The translations under genes were made by a program, and so were the position numbers. From the NCBI GenBank assembly GCA_965212195.1, contig CBDBUW010000010.1, forward strand, positions 248,001 to 312,000: a stretch of DNA of 64,000 bases. Direction: 5' to 3'. This document shows, piece after piece, positions 54,436 to 62,092 of the stretch. This DNA is from JAJCYK01 sp965212195. GTDB lineage: Bacteria; Bacteroidota; Bacteroidia; Cytophagales; Cyclobacteriaceae. Under the pieces are notes generated by a model that searched no databases, had not been told where the DNA came from, and worked only from the letters and a program-made list of their open reading frames with translations. Each line of letters starts with the position of its first letter. Positions within the stretch are counted from its first letter, which is position 1.

Positions 54436-55176
54436 TTAAATTAACATTAATTGGGTAGCTTTTTTGACCAGTTCTGCAGTATTGTGAGCATCGAATTTAG
54501 CAATAAGGTTTTTCCTGTGGGTAATGACGGTACTCAAACTAATGTTGAGCTTCTCTGCAATTTCTTTAGCAACCTGCCCTTGGCTAATCAACTCCAATAT
54601 TTCTGATTCACGAGGTGATATTTTGTGCTTTCCATTTACCTTGGAGTTAGATACGTTAAAATGCTTCGAATGGTATTTGCCACCTCCAGGCATTAATACT
54701 GAGGCCAATTGCGGGTCCATCAGGTCAGACTGTTTATGTTCATCTGCAATTAACCCTATTTTATGCCATGCATGATTTTTCGCATTTCGGTAAGGCAGAC
54801 TGAAAAGTATTAGATATTTCCAGTATCCCTTCATATGCCTGGCCCGGCATTTTATGCGTTCTATAGACATGGTACCATCGACTGGTGGTTTTACCATCAA
54901 CGCCGGCTCGGTATCAAGAAAATGGTTAAGTGGTAACTTGTCGTGCGGGTGTACGATCTTTTGATGAAATCGACTATCGTCAACGATATTCACCAAATTG
55001 TAGCCCAAAATTTTTGTGAAGGAAAGGCTACACCCAGTAAAAGTGTTACCCATACAATCGTAGTCAAACGCGATTAAACAATTGGAAACATCAAATATCG
55101 AAATAAACTGTTCAGGGTTTTGATCGCAGTGTTTAAATAGTAATCGCAGTATTTCCTGTAGAAATAAAAATTTCAT
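54436..55176 (-). CDS. PAS-like/LuxR-type transcription regulator
   Basis: 246 residues. The first ~150 look like a PAS-type sensor (EQFISIFDVSNCLIAFDYDCMGNTFTGCSLSFTKILGYNLVNIVDD). The C-terminal ~65 are a LuxR/GerE helix-turn-helix: KISPRESEILELISQGQVAKEIAEKLNISLSTVITHRKNLIAKF. No receiver domain or membrane segment, so the signal is sensed in the cytoplasm. It shares a transcript with the NusG-like gene and probably controls its own operon and the giant cluster. A candidate promoter lies 145 bases upstream. Confidence 0.88.
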   Translation of the reverse strand: MKFLFLQEILRLLFKHCDQNPEQFISIFDVSNCLIAFDYDCMGNTFTGCSLSFTKILGYNLVNIVDDSRFHQKIVHPHDKLPLNHFLDTEPALMVKPPVDGTMSIERIKCRARHMKGYWKYLILFSLPYRNAKNHAWHKIGLIADEHKQSDLMDPQLASVLMPGGGKYHSKHFNVSNSKVNGKHKISPRESEILELISQGQVAKEIAEKLNISLSTVITHRKNLIAKFDAHNTAELVKKATQLMLI

Positions 55177-55320
55177 AGCTGGCAGTCAAGAAATGAGGCG
55201 GAACATCGAGTACCGCTACCTAAAATAGGAAATTCCCGGTAATTCCTAGAAATTTATTGGAATATCCTGATAAAGTAACCCATTGGTGTTGTGGTGCTGA
55301 AACCAAGGCGGGGATATATA

Positions 55321-55350
55321 TAAATGTAATACGGGGGAAAGCCTAACAAA
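55321..55350 (-). promoter_or_regulatory. Candidate promoter of the LuxR-NusG operon
   Basis: On the minus strand TTTG (55347-55350), 18 bases, then TACATTTA (55321-55328), one base off the Bacteroidota TAnnTTTG. It leaves a leader of about 135-140 bases before the LuxR ATG, with imperfect dyads around GGAATTxCC near 55225-55255. A leader of this size could host an antiterminator recruitment hairpin. Confidence 0.4.
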
Positions 55351-55382
55351 TTTACTCCTTACAGCTTAAAGCGTCATCCCTC

Positions 55383-56609
55383 CTACTCCAATTTATCTAA
55401 GGCCCATTCCCACTTTTCGTATACTTCCGCCGGCAGAGGATAGTTCTTCGGTACAGGGTCAAGCCGCCAGGGTGCGTGTATGGCAGGAGATTGCAAATCG
55501 GGTATTTCCGGCACCCATGTTCTCACGAATTCCCCCTGTGTATCGTATTTAAACCCTTGCCAAATGGGGTTGGTATAGCGGGTTTCCATGGCTTGACTCT
55601 GCCAATTGAGCCAATTGCTGCAGACATCGTAATCCAGTAATTTGTTTTCAAACCAGCTGGCCCCCCATCTCCAATCGATTTGATAGTCACGCGCTAAAAA
55701 TGAAGAGCAATTGACCCGGCCACGATTGGACATGAAACCGGTGACTTCCAATTGTCGCATATGGGCATCTATAAATGGTATGCTGGTTTTTCCCTGCTTC
55801 CAACGTTCGAAAAGAGCAATATCTTCATTCCACTGCCTGCTCCGCTTCCGGACCCCTCCTCTGTAAAACATTGCATTGCCGTATTTCAATCCCTGGTATT
55901 TAAAAAAATCCCGCCATATCAACTCAAAGATGAGCCACCAGGAACTGATATTTTTCTTCACCTCTGCTTCGTATTTCCTGACCTGGTGATAAACCTTTCT
56001 TGGAGACAAACTACCCACCGCCAGCCATGGGGATAATTTCGAGCTATAATCCCGGAAAGTACGCAAGTACACGGAGATGGTGTTGGGTTTAGAGCCCCGT
56101 GCCAGGAAGTAGTTCTCAAATCCTTTCAGCATTTTGTAATCAATCTGGGCCAAATCCAGGTCTTTATCATGGCGGTACATCTTCCAGACGTTCAGGGAAT
56201 CCCGGTACACCCGGGCATTGCCGAATTTGGCCACTTGCTTGAGCTCATCGATCAGGCGTTGCATAAATCGGAATAGGGTTTCATTTGCTGATGAGATGCC
56301 TACGATCATTCTTCGTAAATCCGAGATAGACAATCGAGCTAACTCCCCGCTGCGCTCCATGTCGGTGATCAAAGTCTTCGCTTCACTTCTTTTATTCAGG
56401 ATCAATTCATTGGCCCGGTTCACCCCTCCTACCGTCTTGCAGGAGTTCTTGATTTCACCGGTACCTGCATTCCAGTCCTTGGCCAAAATGGAATACCCTA
56501 AAGTGACATGGGTGGTCTGTCTGTTGTGGATCAGTCGCAGGGCCACCGGATAGGTATTGTCTTTGCGAGATCGGCGTTGGTCCAGCACTAGTTTGACGGA
56601 GGTGTTCAT
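55383..56609 (-). CDS. Chimera: tyrosine-integrase N-terminus fused to cryptochrome-DASH FAD domain
   Basis: 408 residues. Residues 1 to ~186 are the arm-binding and SAM-like core-binding domains of a Bacteroidota tyrosine recombinase (VKLVLDQRRSRKDNTYPVAL, THVTLGYSILAKDWN, GNARVYRDSLNVW, KPNTISVYLRTFR). From residue ~187 it switches without a frame break to the C-terminal FAD-binding half of a DASH-type cryptochrome/photolyase: DYSSKLSPWLAVGSLSPRK, WLIFELIWRDFFKYQGLKYGNAMF, SNRGRVNCSSFLARDYQIDWRWGASWFE, YDVCSNWLNWQ. The recombinase catalytic domain and the photolyase antenna domain are both missing. It overlaps the upstream 168-residue gene by 4 bases. Neither parent activity is likely; it probably arose by deletion. 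Confidence 0.85.
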   Translation of the reverse strand: MNTSVKLVLDQRRSRKDNTYPVALRLIHNRQTTHVTLGYSILAKDWNAGTGEIKNSCKTVGGVNRANELILNKRSEAKTLITDMERSGELARLSISDLRRMIVGISSANETLFRFMQRLIDELKQVAKFGNARVYRDSLNVWKMYRHDKDLDLAQIDYKMLKGFENYFLARGSKPNTISVYLRTFRDYSSKLSPWLAVGSLSPRKVYHQVRKYEAEVKKNISSWWLIFELIWRDFFKYQGLKYGNAMFYRGGVRKRSRQWNEDIALFERWKQGKTSIPFIDAHMRQLEVTGFMSNRGRVNCSSFLARDYQIDWRWGASWFENKLLDYDVCSNWLNWQSQAMETRYTNPIWQGFKYDTQGEFVRTWVPEIPDLQSPAIHAPWRLDPVPKNYPLPAEVYEKWEWALDKLE

Positions 56610-57112
56610 TCTATGTCACGTTCGATCTGGGAGGTCTTTGCTGCGTTTTCACTTCCAAGTCCAAAATGATCATTTGCCTGTTTAGTTAAATCATCACTTA
56701 AGTCCTTGGGATAAAGACTAAAAAATCTTTTATCAAACCCATGGTAACTAAGTTTAAGCATAAAGGGATATGTACGTTCCCCTTTGAATTTGATTTCATA
56801 TATCCATGGCAAGACACCTTCTTGCATGCCTTCAAAATCCTGGTAGTCTATTTCATCTCTACCAAATATATTCCTAATTACAAATTTGTCCTCATCCATT
56901 CTCACTTCCCGAAGTCGTGTGTGCAACCAACTGAATCCACCACACATGATCACTGCCATTAAAGCCACATAGAGATTGTTGATATTGCCGTAAACAAAAT
57001 AAATCAGCACACAACCAGCAGCAAATAGCAACCAGATTGAAAGAACTAGCCACTGCGCCCAATACATATCGGAATGTCCTAAATATTTAACTGACTGGTC
57101 CACTTGTTTCAT
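56606..57112 (-). CDS. Small membrane protein upstream of the integrase fragment
   Basis: 168 residues. Two hydrophobic helices near residues 18-60 (WAQWLVLSIWLLFAAGCVLIYF, NLYVALMAVIMCGGFSWL) followed by a soluble beta-rich tail (RMDEDKFVIRNIFGRDEIDYQDFEGMQEGVLPWIYEIKF) that resembles bacterial PH-type domains. No named family. Its stop overlaps the start of the integrase-derived gene (ATGA), and it is the first gene inside the right attachment site, so it belongs to the element. Confidence 0.7.
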   Translation of the reverse strand: MKQVDQSVKYLGHSDMYWAQWLVLSIWLLFAAGCVLIYFVYGNINNLYVALMAVIMCGGFSWLHTRLREVRMDEDKFVIRNIFGRDEIDYQDFEGMQEGVLPWIYEIKFKGERTYPFMLKLSYHGFDKRFFSLYPKDLSDDLTKQANDHFGLGSENAAKTSQIERDIE

Positions 57113-57150
57113 GGGTGTAAACTTTACTAGTTTTTCTTAGCGATACAAAA

Positions 57151-57170
57151 TTTGCATGCAATTGCATGCA
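57151..57170. promoter_or_regulatory. Candidate right arm-type integrase sites
   Basis: TTTGCATGCA then ATTGCATGCA, starts 10 bases apart, followed by AATT. Same motif and spacing as the pair at 21418-21437 and at a similar distance from the attachment core. Because GCATGC is palindromic the orientation is not fixed. Confidence 0.5.
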
Positions 57171-57270
57171 AATTAGCTAATTATTTGAATTCATCCGAAG
57201 TCATATTTCAAAAAATGTGCTTTTAGAGCTCATATGGGTACATTTTGATACAGGTGAATACAGCAATCCA

Positions 57271-57308
57271 CTGCCTGTCACGCAGGAGGTCACGAAGCCT
57301 GTCCCGAC
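57271..57308 (+). other. attR core and decayed tRNA-Asp 3' half
   Basis: 57271-57291 repeats exactly the anticodon arm of tRNA-Asp at 21325-21345. After it, ACGA...GTCCCGAC recalls GCGA...GTCCAGAC of the tRNA with six bases lost, as expected for the displaced original 3' half decaying without function. Not a working tRNA: no T-loop and no acceptor pair. Confidence 0.75.
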
Positions 57309-57365
57309 AAATAAATCAGTGGTAGAAATTTAATGTCTTAAACTATCAACTGCTTCTTAGAAGTC

Positions 57366-57962
57366 TCATTCCCCTTCAAACATCCTTTTCATATATTCGG
57401 ATTTATCAATTTCGAAAAGTTCTTCAGACATCGCATTATCAGGATTGTCGTCCTTTAATTTTTGCAATTCCTCTCTTGCCTTACCCTCTTCTCCAACAAG
57501 TATATATGAAATTGCCCGCTGTGTTTTATTAGCCTCAATTTCATTTTCTTTTTCAGGATTTGCTATTCTATCATCATATAGTTCAATACTCTTGTTATAA
57601 TATATAAAGGCAGTTATTGTATCACCAAGCCATTCATGCAGCATTCCAGTAAAAGTCCATTCCTTGGCTAAATCAGGCTTTTTATTTAAAACTATCTCAC
57701 TTTCACGTAAGGCCTTATCATATTCCTCTAAACTCAGGTAAATGCCCCTCTTTCTTAGGTGTGGAAGGTAATCTGTTTCATCTAACTCAATAGCCTTATC
57801 ATAATAAAACAGTGCACTATCATATTTATTAAACTGTGCAGAAAGTGCTCCTTTATTTTTATACTCAATAGCCTTTTTCTGGAAGCCTCCGTTATCTAAT
57901 TTGTTTGGTGAACAAGCAATTATTAATAGGAAGGACAGTGATATGCTTATTGATTTAATCAT
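57366..57962 (-). CDS. TPR-repeat lipoprotein
   Basis: 198 residues. Lipoprotein signal MIKSISISLSFLLIIACSPN with the lipobox cysteine at 17. Then three to four tetratricopeptide repeats (GALSAQFNKYDSALFYYDKAIELDETDYL, LRKRGIYLSLEEYDKALRESEIVLNKKP, GMLHEWLGDTITAFIYYNKSIELY). TPR lipoproteins act as protein-interaction platforms in the periplasm; no partner can be named. First chromosomal gene right of the island; followed by the glycan operon on the same strand. Confidence 0.82.
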   Translation of the reverse strand: MIKSISISLSFLLIIACSPNKLDNGGFQKKAIEYKNKGALSAQFNKYDSALFYYDKAIELDETDYLPHLRKRGIYLSLEEYDKALRESEIVLNKKPDLAKEWTFTGMLHEWLGDTITAFIYYNKSIELYDDRIANPEKENEIEANKTQRAISYILVGEEGKAREELQKLKDDNPDNAMSEELFEIDKSEYMKRMFEGE

Positions 57963-57989
57963 AACCGTATATTTTTGTCTTAACGTTTG

Positions 57990-59717
57990 TTAGTTTACTT
58001 GTACAACCTTACAGGGTTGAGAGACCCCGTTCTCATTAAAAGATTCTACAGAAAAGTAATACGATTGGTCCACATTCAGGCTTCTGATTTCCAGATTATT
58101 ATCATCGTATACTAACCAGGAACTATATAGTTTATCCGGTGCTATTCCCCAGTGTACATTATAACCCTGAACGTTGGGTTGTGCAGCCCAGGACAGAATG
58201 GCATTGCGGCGGTCTTGATTACGACTAACTTGTAACCTTTTTACTTGTAATGGTTTGGAACCAGAGCCATTTCCGAATATCCTTAATCCCGAAATCCCCA
58301 AATACCTAGTAGGAACATGTATGTTTTTGAATCTGACATAGCGGGTGGTAATAGGGATTTTTAATTCCTCATAGTCATTAGGAACGTCTTGCAGATTGGT
58401 ACTTTTATCCACTAGAGTGAACCAGTCTTTGCCATCCAGAGAACCTTCAATCAGATATTGGTGATATAATCCTGTTGGTTTCCCGTACAGGTCGGATTGA
58501 TAATCGTGATAATTTACTTGAGTGGCCCTTACGGTAGCCGGCTTTTCAAGATCGATCAATAACCACTGAGAACTATCGGTGTCCGCCGCCACCCAGAAGG
58601 TTTTAACATTTTCGTCATTGGCATGTTGCGGTACATAAGTCTCTAAGTGGGAAGATGCGGAGATGGGTTTTTTATAGGACAATAGCATCCAACCAGTGAA
58701 CGCTCCCTTGCGGTCGGGAACATGTGGGGCATAGTGTGGGTAATCCCCGAAACTGGTGTTGCTGTATAATATTCCGTCATTGTCAAAAAAGGTGGGAAAA
58801 GCTCCCAATCTTCGTTCAAATTTATAATTGACGGAGATAGCCATGGTGGCAAAATGCCAATAGAGTCCCCCGGGACCCTCAACAGTACTTCCGTGACCGG
58901 CACCATTGATAAAACCCCCTGGTTTATAGCTAAAGGGGTTATTTGGTGCATATTGATAGGGTCCCAACGGATGGTCCCCCACATAAACTCCATCTCCATA
59001 AGTATCCCATTCGGTACCGGGTGCAGCATACTGCATGTAATACCTATCGTTATGCTTGGTTAGCCAGGCTCCTTCCATGTAACCGCCCAAAGAAGGATGG
59101 TCATGACGCTCGCCAAATCGTTCCCAGCCGTGTTTTTCCGGTTCCAGATTGAATAATTCCACCGTTTCTGATTTTTTGATAAAACGTTGACCGGGATCCA
59201 ACTCATAGCCTCTAATGGGAAAAGTGTTGGAAGATCCCCAAAACACGAAGGATCGCCCATTATCGTCCACAAAGATGGCAGGATCTTGTAATTCCCAAAG
59301 AATGGCTGGTACCGCCTTCCAATTGCCCAAACCAGGATTGTCTGTATGCAACAAACTCATCACTCCCCATGGATCTCCCGCAGCAAATAGTACACTATCT
59401 CGATAGTTGTATGCCGCAGGTGCATTTGATCCCTGGAAGTACCACGTTTGTGGGTCGACAAATTCCCAATGGGTCAAATCCTCAGATCGCCAATAACCCA
59501 TGGATCGGGTTACGAACATATAGTATTCTCCTTGAAAGGACACTACTGCAGGATCAGCACCGGACCGATAAGACATGTTATTATGTGAGTTAACCACTGA
59601 ATAGGTATAGTCAATATCCAATGGATTACAATAGGTTGAGGGGACCGAGTCCTGTGCTATCAACGTATTGTTTGACAGCCCCATCAATATCAACCAACTA
59701 ATTCGTATCATATTCAT
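57990..59717 (-). CDS. GH43-like glycosidase with discoidin (F5/8C) domain
   Basis: 575 residues with a signal peptide (ISWLILMGLSNNTLIAQ). Residues ~25-330 form a five-bladed propeller of the GH43/GH117 clan: CNPLDIDYTYS, RSGADPAVVSFQGEYYMFVTRS (catalytic base Asp), LQDPAIFVDDNGRSFVFWGSS, GGYMEGAWLTKHNDRYYM (likely acid Glu). Then a discoidin-type carbohydrate-binding domain (VKTFWVAADTDSSQWLLIDLEKPATVRATQV) and a C-terminal FN3-like part. Probably periplasmic or secreted; exact linkage unknown. Last gene of a leftward operon with the GH3 and GH144-like genes, 9 bases after GH3. Confidence 0.8.
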   Translation of the reverse strand: MNMIRISWLILMGLSNNTLIAQDSVPSTYCNPLDIDYTYSVVNSHNNMSYRSGADPAVVSFQGEYYMFVTRSMGYWRSEDLTHWEFVDPQTWYFQGSNAPAAYNYRDSVLFAAGDPWGVMSLLHTDNPGLGNWKAVPAILWELQDPAIFVDDNGRSFVFWGSSNTFPIRGYELDPGQRFIKKSETVELFNLEPEKHGWERFGERHDHPSLGGYMEGAWLTKHNDRYYMQYAAPGTEWDTYGDGVYVGDHPLGPYQYAPNNPFSYKPGGFINGAGHGSTVEGPGGLYWHFATMAISVNYKFERRLGAFPTFFDNDGILYSNTSFGDYPHYAPHVPDRKGAFTGWMLLSYKKPISASSHLETYVPQHANDENVKTFWVAADTDSSQWLLIDLEKPATVRATQVNYHDYQSDLYGKPTGLYHQYLIEGSLDGKDWFTLVDKSTNLQDVPNDYEELKIPITTRYVRFKNIHVPTRYLGISGLRIFGNGSGSKPLQVKRLQVSRNQDRRNAILSWAAQPNVQGYNVHWGIAPDKLYSSWLVYDDNNLEIRSLNVDQSYYFSVESFNENGVSQPCKVVQVN

Positions 59718-59726
59718 ATTTTATGA

Positions 59727-62006
59727 TCATTCAATGAGCCTGAAATTCGCCTCTAACGCTTCTTTTGAGTCTGTTCCTACAAACACCTTGAATTCACCAG
59801 GCTCCGCCTTAAAGGACAGATCGCTATGGTAAAAGGCCAAATCAGCTGATGTTAGGGTAAAGTTTACTCTCTTACTGGCACCGGCATCTAAATGGATCTT
59901 TTCAAAACCCTTGAGCTCTTTTACCGGCTGGGTAACACTACCCACAAGATCTCGCACATACAATTGGACAACTTCTTCTCCTGCTATATTCCCGGTGTTG
60001 GTTACCTGAACTGAAATGGTTAGAGGCTCCTCAAATCCCAGCTGTTCTTTATCCAGTTTCAACTCACTATATTCGAATTCAGTATAGCTTAATCCATATC
60101 CGAAAGGGTATAGTGGCTCATTGGATTCATCCAAAAACTGGGTGGTGAATTTACTGTTCTCCTGATAAGGCCTGCCGGTATTCTTGTGATTGTAGTAAAT
60201 GGGTATCTGCCCCACGTCCCTGGGAAAGGTCATGGTTAGTTTACCTGAGGGGTTATAGTTCCCAAAAAGGACGTCGGCTACGGCATTTCCCGTTTCTGTG
60301 CCCCCGAACCACACTTGAAGCATAGCATCGGCCTGTGCTTGTTCCCAGCTTAAGTCCAATGGTCGACCGCTCATAACTACCAACACCAGAGGCTTACCGG
60401 ATTTCGCTAATTCGGCTATCAATCTTTTCTGGCTGGAAGGCAGTTGAATGCTAGTGCGGCTAGCGGCTTCACCGGACATCTCAGAGGCCTCACCCACTAC
60501 TGCTACCACTACATCCGCTTTTTGTGTCATCTGCAATGCTTCGGTGATCATGTCCTCCGGTGCACGAGGATCGATCACCACTCGGGGGCCGAAAACATTG
60601 GCCTTGTTGGCCAATAAAGTATCGTTTGTAATATTAGCTCCTTTGGCATAGAATATATCCAATTCTTCACCGACAACTTCTTTCAAACCATCCAAAACAG
60701 GAACAGATAGGGAACGATCACCGGATACCGCCCAGGTTCCCAACATATTGTTCTGGTCATTGGCTAAAGGTCCTATTAAAGCTATCTTGCTGGATTTCTT
60801 CAAAGGCAGGGCTTGCTCTTGGTTCTTCAACAGTACCATGGACCCTGTGGCCAGCTGCCTGGCAAATTGTCGATGCTCCGGGGTTAATATGTCCTTTGTA
60901 GGTCGTGTTTCATCAATGTATCGATAGGGGTCATCAAATAACCCTAGCTGGTACTTAGCTTGTAGTACCCTCCTGCATGCCTGATCGATCTCCTCCTCAC
61001 TGATCATGCCCTCATTTAGAGATTTCTTAAGAGTGGTTAAGAACCCTTCTCCTACCATATCCATATCTAATCCTGCTTTTAAAGCTAAACTGGAAACGGC
61101 TTGCAGATCTCCCATACCATGGGCTATCATTTCATTGACCGAGGTATAATCGGAGATCACCAAGCCCTGGAATCCCCATCTATTTCTGAGCACTTCAGTC
61201 AGCAACCATTTATTCCCACTAGCCGGTATCCCATCAATCTCATTGAAAGAGGTCATGACACTGCCCACACCGGCATCTATTGCTGTCTTGAACGGAGGAA
61301 GATAATCTTCAAACATCCTCATTCTACTCATGTCTACTGTATTATAATCACGACCTGCTTCAGAAGCGCCATACAACGCAAAATGCTTTATGCAGGCCAT
61401 TACAGTATATGGATCAGCCAGGTCTGTTCCCTGATAACCCTTTACCATAGCCTGGGCAATTCGGGAACCCAGGTAGGCATCTTCTCCTGATCCTTCAGCC
61501 ACTCGACCCCATCTGGGATCACGAGAAACATCAACCATAGGAGAAAACACCCAATTCAAGCCATCGGCTGTGGCTTCTCTGGCTGCTATTTGTGCGCTTT
61601 GCTCAATGAGTTCCATATCCCAGCTGCAGGATATTGCCAGTGGGATAGGGAAAATGGTCTTATGCCCGTGGATTACATCCAATCCAACCAATAGTGGGAT
61701 TTTCATCCTACTATCGTTCACTGCCATATCCTGCACCCTTCGCACTTTTTCCGGACCTACTACCCCAAAGATGGCACCAACATTTCCGGCCTTGATCTTG
61801 GATTCCACATCTTGACTCACCACCGATCCAGTTACAGCTCCACCTGGATTGACCAAGTTAAGCTGCCCGATTTTCTCCTCAATGGTCATTAGGCTTATCA
61901 AGGAATCAATTTGTTGGGCAAAGGGGTCCTGAGCAAAGGACACCATTGGCAATAATCCGAGCAAGGTTAATCCATAGATGAATCGTATCACAAGAGAGTT
62001 TTTCAT
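59727..62006 (-). CDS. bglX: GH3 beta-glucosidase (BglX-like)
   Basis: 759 residues, full length, with signal peptide (MKNSLVIRFIYGLTLLGLLPMVSFAQ). GH3 N-terminal barrel: SLMTIEEKIGQLNLV, FSPMVDVSRDPRWGRVAEGSGED, IKHFALYGASEAGRDYN and the nucleophile LVISDYTSVNEM (Asp ~283). C-terminal sandwich: KIALIGPLANDQNNMLGTW, SGRPLDLSWEQAQADAML, and the closing FN3-like domain with YPFGYGLSYTEFEYSEL. It removes glucose from the non-reducing end of beta-glucosides in the periplasm. Next to GH144-like genes, sophorose and beta-1,2-gluco-oligosaccharides are plausible substrates (inference). Confidence 0.93.
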   Translation of the reverse strand: MKNSLVIRFIYGLTLLGLLPMVSFAQDPFAQQIDSLISLMTIEEKIGQLNLVNPGGAVTGSVVSQDVESKIKAGNVGAIFGVVGPEKVRRVQDMAVNDSRMKIPLLVGLDVIHGHKTIFPIPLAISCSWDMELIEQSAQIAAREATADGLNWVFSPMVDVSRDPRWGRVAEGSGEDAYLGSRIAQAMVKGYQGTDLADPYTVMACIKHFALYGASEAGRDYNTVDMSRMRMFEDYLPPFKTAIDAGVGSVMTSFNEIDGIPASGNKWLLTEVLRNRWGFQGLVISDYTSVNEMIAHGMGDLQAVSSLALKAGLDMDMVGEGFLTTLKKSLNEGMISEEEIDQACRRVLQAKYQLGLFDDPYRYIDETRPTKDILTPEHRQFARQLATGSMVLLKNQEQALPLKKSSKIALIGPLANDQNNMLGTWAVSGDRSLSVPVLDGLKEVVGEELDIFYAKGANITNDTLLANKANVFGPRVVIDPRAPEDMITEALQMTQKADVVVAVVGEASEMSGEAASRTSIQLPSSQKRLIAELAKSGKPLVLVVMSGRPLDLSWEQAQADAMLQVWFGGTETGNAVADVLFGNYNPSGKLTMTFPRDVGQIPIYYNHKNTGRPYQENSKFTTQFLDESNEPLYPFGYGLSYTEFEYSELKLDKEQLGFEEPLTISVQVTNTGNIAGEEVVQLYVRDLVGSVTQPVKELKGFEKIHLDAGASKRVNFTLTSADLAFYHSDLSFKAEPGEFKVFVGTDSKEALEANFRLIE

Positions 62007-62092
62007 ATCAATATTTCCTTAGTGGGTGGCGACTTCAAAGATTCAGGTTCCGTAGATGTACCATGGTTGTCCCTGGCGTTCGAACAATCTTC

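Larger units (their letters stand above)
21325..57291. mobile_element. Integrated genomic island in tRNA-Asp (about 35.9 kb)
   Basis: Bounded by the 21-base direct repeat, with an intact tRNA on the left and a decayed tRNA 3' half on the right (GTCCCGAC versus GTCCAGAC six bases nearer the core). Just inside both ends are pairs of TTTGCATGC-like motifs (21418-21437 and 57151-57170) that could be integrase arm sites. An N-terminal tyrosine-integrase fragment lies next to the right end. Cargo: caspase/patatin module, Gabija pair, CoiA-like nuclease, LuxR/NusG regulators and six giant proteins. Because the integrase lacks its catalytic half, the island is probably fixed. Base composition is patchy (Gabija part AT-rich, membrane patatin more GC-rich), as expected of assembled cargo. 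Confidence 0.75.

Noticed and set aside
57271..57308. Second tRNA-Asp gene
   Set aside because: Only the anticodon arm is kept; there is no acceptor stem, D-arm or T-loop, so it is an attachment-site remnant.
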